DNA of 35,647 bases from Acidobacteriota bacterium. Lineage in GTDB: Bacteria > Acidobacteriota > Blastocatellia > Pyrinomonadales > Pyrinomonadaceae. Where the stretch lies: contig JAFDVK010000021.1 in assembly GCA_018269005.1 (NCBI GenBank), positions 1-35,647 on the forward strand, written 5' to 3'. Position 1 is the stretch's first letter. Each line of letters opens with the position of its first letter. Below, one piece after another: positions 34,904 through 35,647 of this stretch. A model generated the notes under the pieces. It was not told the origin of the DNA and did no database searches. It saw only the letters and a list, made by a program, of their open reading frames with translations. The position numbers were made by a program, and so were the translations under genes.

Positions 34904-34922
34904 AAGCGTGCGGTGCACGCGG
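34904..34922 (+). repeat. REP-like GCGTG/CACGC palindrome, copy 3
   Basis: AAGCGTGCGGTGCACGCGG. Same core as the copies at 14857 and 15421, with GG after CACGC instead of the GAC of most copies. Confidence 0.7.
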
Positions 34923-34943
34923 GAATTTCGATAGCTACAGGTG

Positions 34944-34962
34944 AAGCGTGTGGAACACGCGG
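34944..34962 (+). repeat. REP-like GCGTG/CACGC palindrome, copy 4
   Basis: AAGCGTGTGGAACACGCGG, followed by 'aaagatcagtagctacag', the same link as after copy 5 (with 'caagatcaatagctacag'). Confidence 0.7.
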
Positions 34963-34971
34963 AAAGATCAG

Positions 34972-35088
34972 TAGCTACAGGTGGAGCGAGGCGGATCCTG
35001 TAGAACAACGTTTGAAATATCGAATGGAGCGTGTGAAACACGCGACAAGATCAATAGCTACAGGTGGAGCGAGGCGGAACCTGTAGAA
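34972..35088 (+). repeat. Two copies of a CTACAGG hairpin alternating with REP-like units
   Basis: TAGCTACAGGTGGAGCGAGG leads to CCTGTAGAAC in both copies (34973-35006 and 35055-35088), giving a 7-bp stem CTACAGG/CCTGTAG. The copies are nearly identical and 82 bp apart, separated by the GCGTG/CACGC palindrome at 35026-35046. Confidence 0.75.
35026..35046 (+). repeat. REP-like GCGTG/CACGC palindrome, copy 5
   Basis: GGAGCGTGTGAAACACGCGAC, a full match to the consensus. Confidence 0.75.
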
Positions 35089-35107
35089 CTCAGCGGCCGT
35101 TGATCGC

Positions 35108-35130
35108 GGAGCGTGTGAAACACGCGACAG
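35108..35130 (+). repeat. REP-like GCGTG/CACGC palindrome, copy 6
   Basis: GGAGCGTGTGAAACACGCGA followed by CAG; the core is identical to copy 5. Confidence 0.75.
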
Positions 35131-35162
35131 GAACTGTCGGCGGTTCAAGCTGGATTCTTGCC

Positions 35163-35254
35163 ATTGCGTCCTTTGTGCCTGCTTTGAGCGCTTTGCGTTT
35201 CCACCGATCAGAAACGCAAAGAACGCAAAGCAAAACCCGCAAAGTTCGCAAAGA
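35163..35254. repeat. Partial 'cgcaaag' inverted-repeat element
   Basis: The left arm 'ttgcgtcctttgtgcctgct' and right arm 'aaacgcaaagaacgcaaagc' through 'cgcaaagttcgcaaag' recall the elements at 14384, 15003 and 15209, but are diverged. It ties the two repeat islands together. Confidence 0.7.
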
Positions 35255-35307
35255 ATAGCCCCGCTAGGGGCGCAATGTTTGTAGATCGCGAAGGCCACCA
35301 CGGCCTC

Positions 35308-35330
35308 GGAGCGTGTGGAACACGCGACAG
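35308..35330 (+). repeat. REP-like GCGTG/CACGC palindrome, copy 7
   Basis: GGAGCGTGTGGAACACGCGA then CAG. It lies directly before the RHS fragment and in its open frame. Confidence 0.75.
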
Positions 35331-35339
35331 AGGCCTCCT

Positions 35340-35647
35340 GAGGCGACGAAGGCGGATGTGCCGGACGCGGTTTCGGTGTATGATGCGGCGGGGATGCGTG
35401 TGGCCGAGCGCGTGAACGATGTTTGGCGTTTCAGCATCTATGACATTGGGGGTAAGATCGTAGCGGAATATGGCGGCGTCGGTGCGACGGACGAGGGCGG
35501 CGTGAAATATCTCCTCTCGGATTGGCAAGGCTCGACGCGTGCTATGATGAGCAACGGCGGTGTTGTGAAGGCGAGGATGGACTACACGGCGTATGGTGAA
35601 GAGATACAGGCGGGCGTTGGCCTACGCACCGCCACGCAAGGCTTTGA
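35340..35647 (+). pseudogene. RHS-repeat core domain fragment, no N-terminus, cut by window edge
   Basis: The frame (codons in phase with 35355) reads ADVPDAVSVYDAAGMRVAER, then VWRFSIYDIGGKIVAEY, then VKYLLSDWQGSTRAMMSNGG and ARMDYTAYGEEIQAG. LLSDWQGSTRA and DYTAYGEE are the RHS core-domain consensus (LSDHLGSTRA ... YDPFGEE). RHS proteins are large shells that carry a C-terminal toxin. Upstream the frame closes at TAG 35265 and no ATG comes before 35394, inside the conserved part, so this is a displaced 3' end of an RHS gene rather than a whole gene. It runs off the window, so the toxin end cannot be seen. Confidence 0.75.

Larger units (their letters stand above)
34662..35280. repeat. Second repeat island
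   Basis: No gene is supported here. It holds the 38-bp tandem hairpin array (34685-34836), a CCCCGCTCC/GGGCGGGG hairpin (34836-34855), a GCCCGTTTCAACGGGC hairpin (near 34879-34894), four REP-like GCGTG/CACGC palindromes, two CTACAGG/CCTGTAG hairpins (34975-35003 and 35057-35085) and a partial 'cgcaaag' inverted-repeat element (35163-35254). Confidence 0.85.

Overview
The window looks like chromosome from a Gram-negative-type heterotroph. The best guess is Acidobacteriota, class Blastocatellia (Pyrinomonas-like). That guess rests on the gene mix (many secreted proteins whose signal peptides end in A-Q or G-Q, a DPP-IV peptidase, M50 protease, DinB proteins, an acidobacterial-style RHS fragment) and on the many palindromic intergenic repeats; no rRNA is present to test it.

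Layout. 1-4300 (minus): the str operon rpsL-rpsG-fusA-tuf (tuf cut by the window edge), with a good sigma70 promoter and a leader of about 300 nt. 4331-8583 (minus): acyl-CoA synthetase, a small secreted DUF4920 protein and a secreted amidohydrolase. 8643-9871 (plus): a two-gene unit of a TPR-like anchored protein and a six-TM protein. 9860-12913 (minus): a membrane anti-sigma-like protein with a PDZ domain, its ECF sigma factor, and two secreted proteins of unknown function. 13113-14298 (plus): trmL and a BON-domain protein with a clear terminator. 14299-15857: a repeat island with no believable gene. 15915-17822: typA with promoter. 17846-21105 (minus): tRNA-Ala(CGC), two small proteins, and an ATP-grasp/endonuclease-like pair. 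21275-24920 (plus): M50 protease, a DUF4160/DUF2442 pair, trpS, and a metallophosphoesterase with no standard start codon. 25154-27871 (plus): DPP-IV and an ArsC/Spx-like gene whose first catalytic Cys codon is TGA. 28016-31254 (plus): scpA-scpB-rluB and a zinc-ribbon membrane protein. 31251-34661: CoA-binding protein (minus), acyl-CoA dehydrogenase, a DUF2281/MazF-like toxin-antitoxin pair, and two tandem DinB paralogues. 34662-35330: a second repeat island. 35340-35647: the C-terminal core of an RHS protein, without an N-terminus and cut by the window edge.

Most genes are housekeeping: translation (str operon, typA, trpS, trmL, rluB, tRNA), chromosome segregation (scpAB) and fatty-acid metabolism. 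The points most worth following are: (1) the in-frame TGA in the ArsC-like gene, a selenocysteine candidate; (2) the DUF4160/DUF2442 module between two copies of the trpS 5' end, which looks like a fossil of insertion; (3) a REP-like palindrome family shared by the two repeat islands, a 146-bp element with 27-bp perfect inverted ends, and a four-unit 38-bp hairpin array; (4) a 43-bp direct repeat flanking the DPP-IV gene, whose second copy supplies the start region of the TGA-containing gene.
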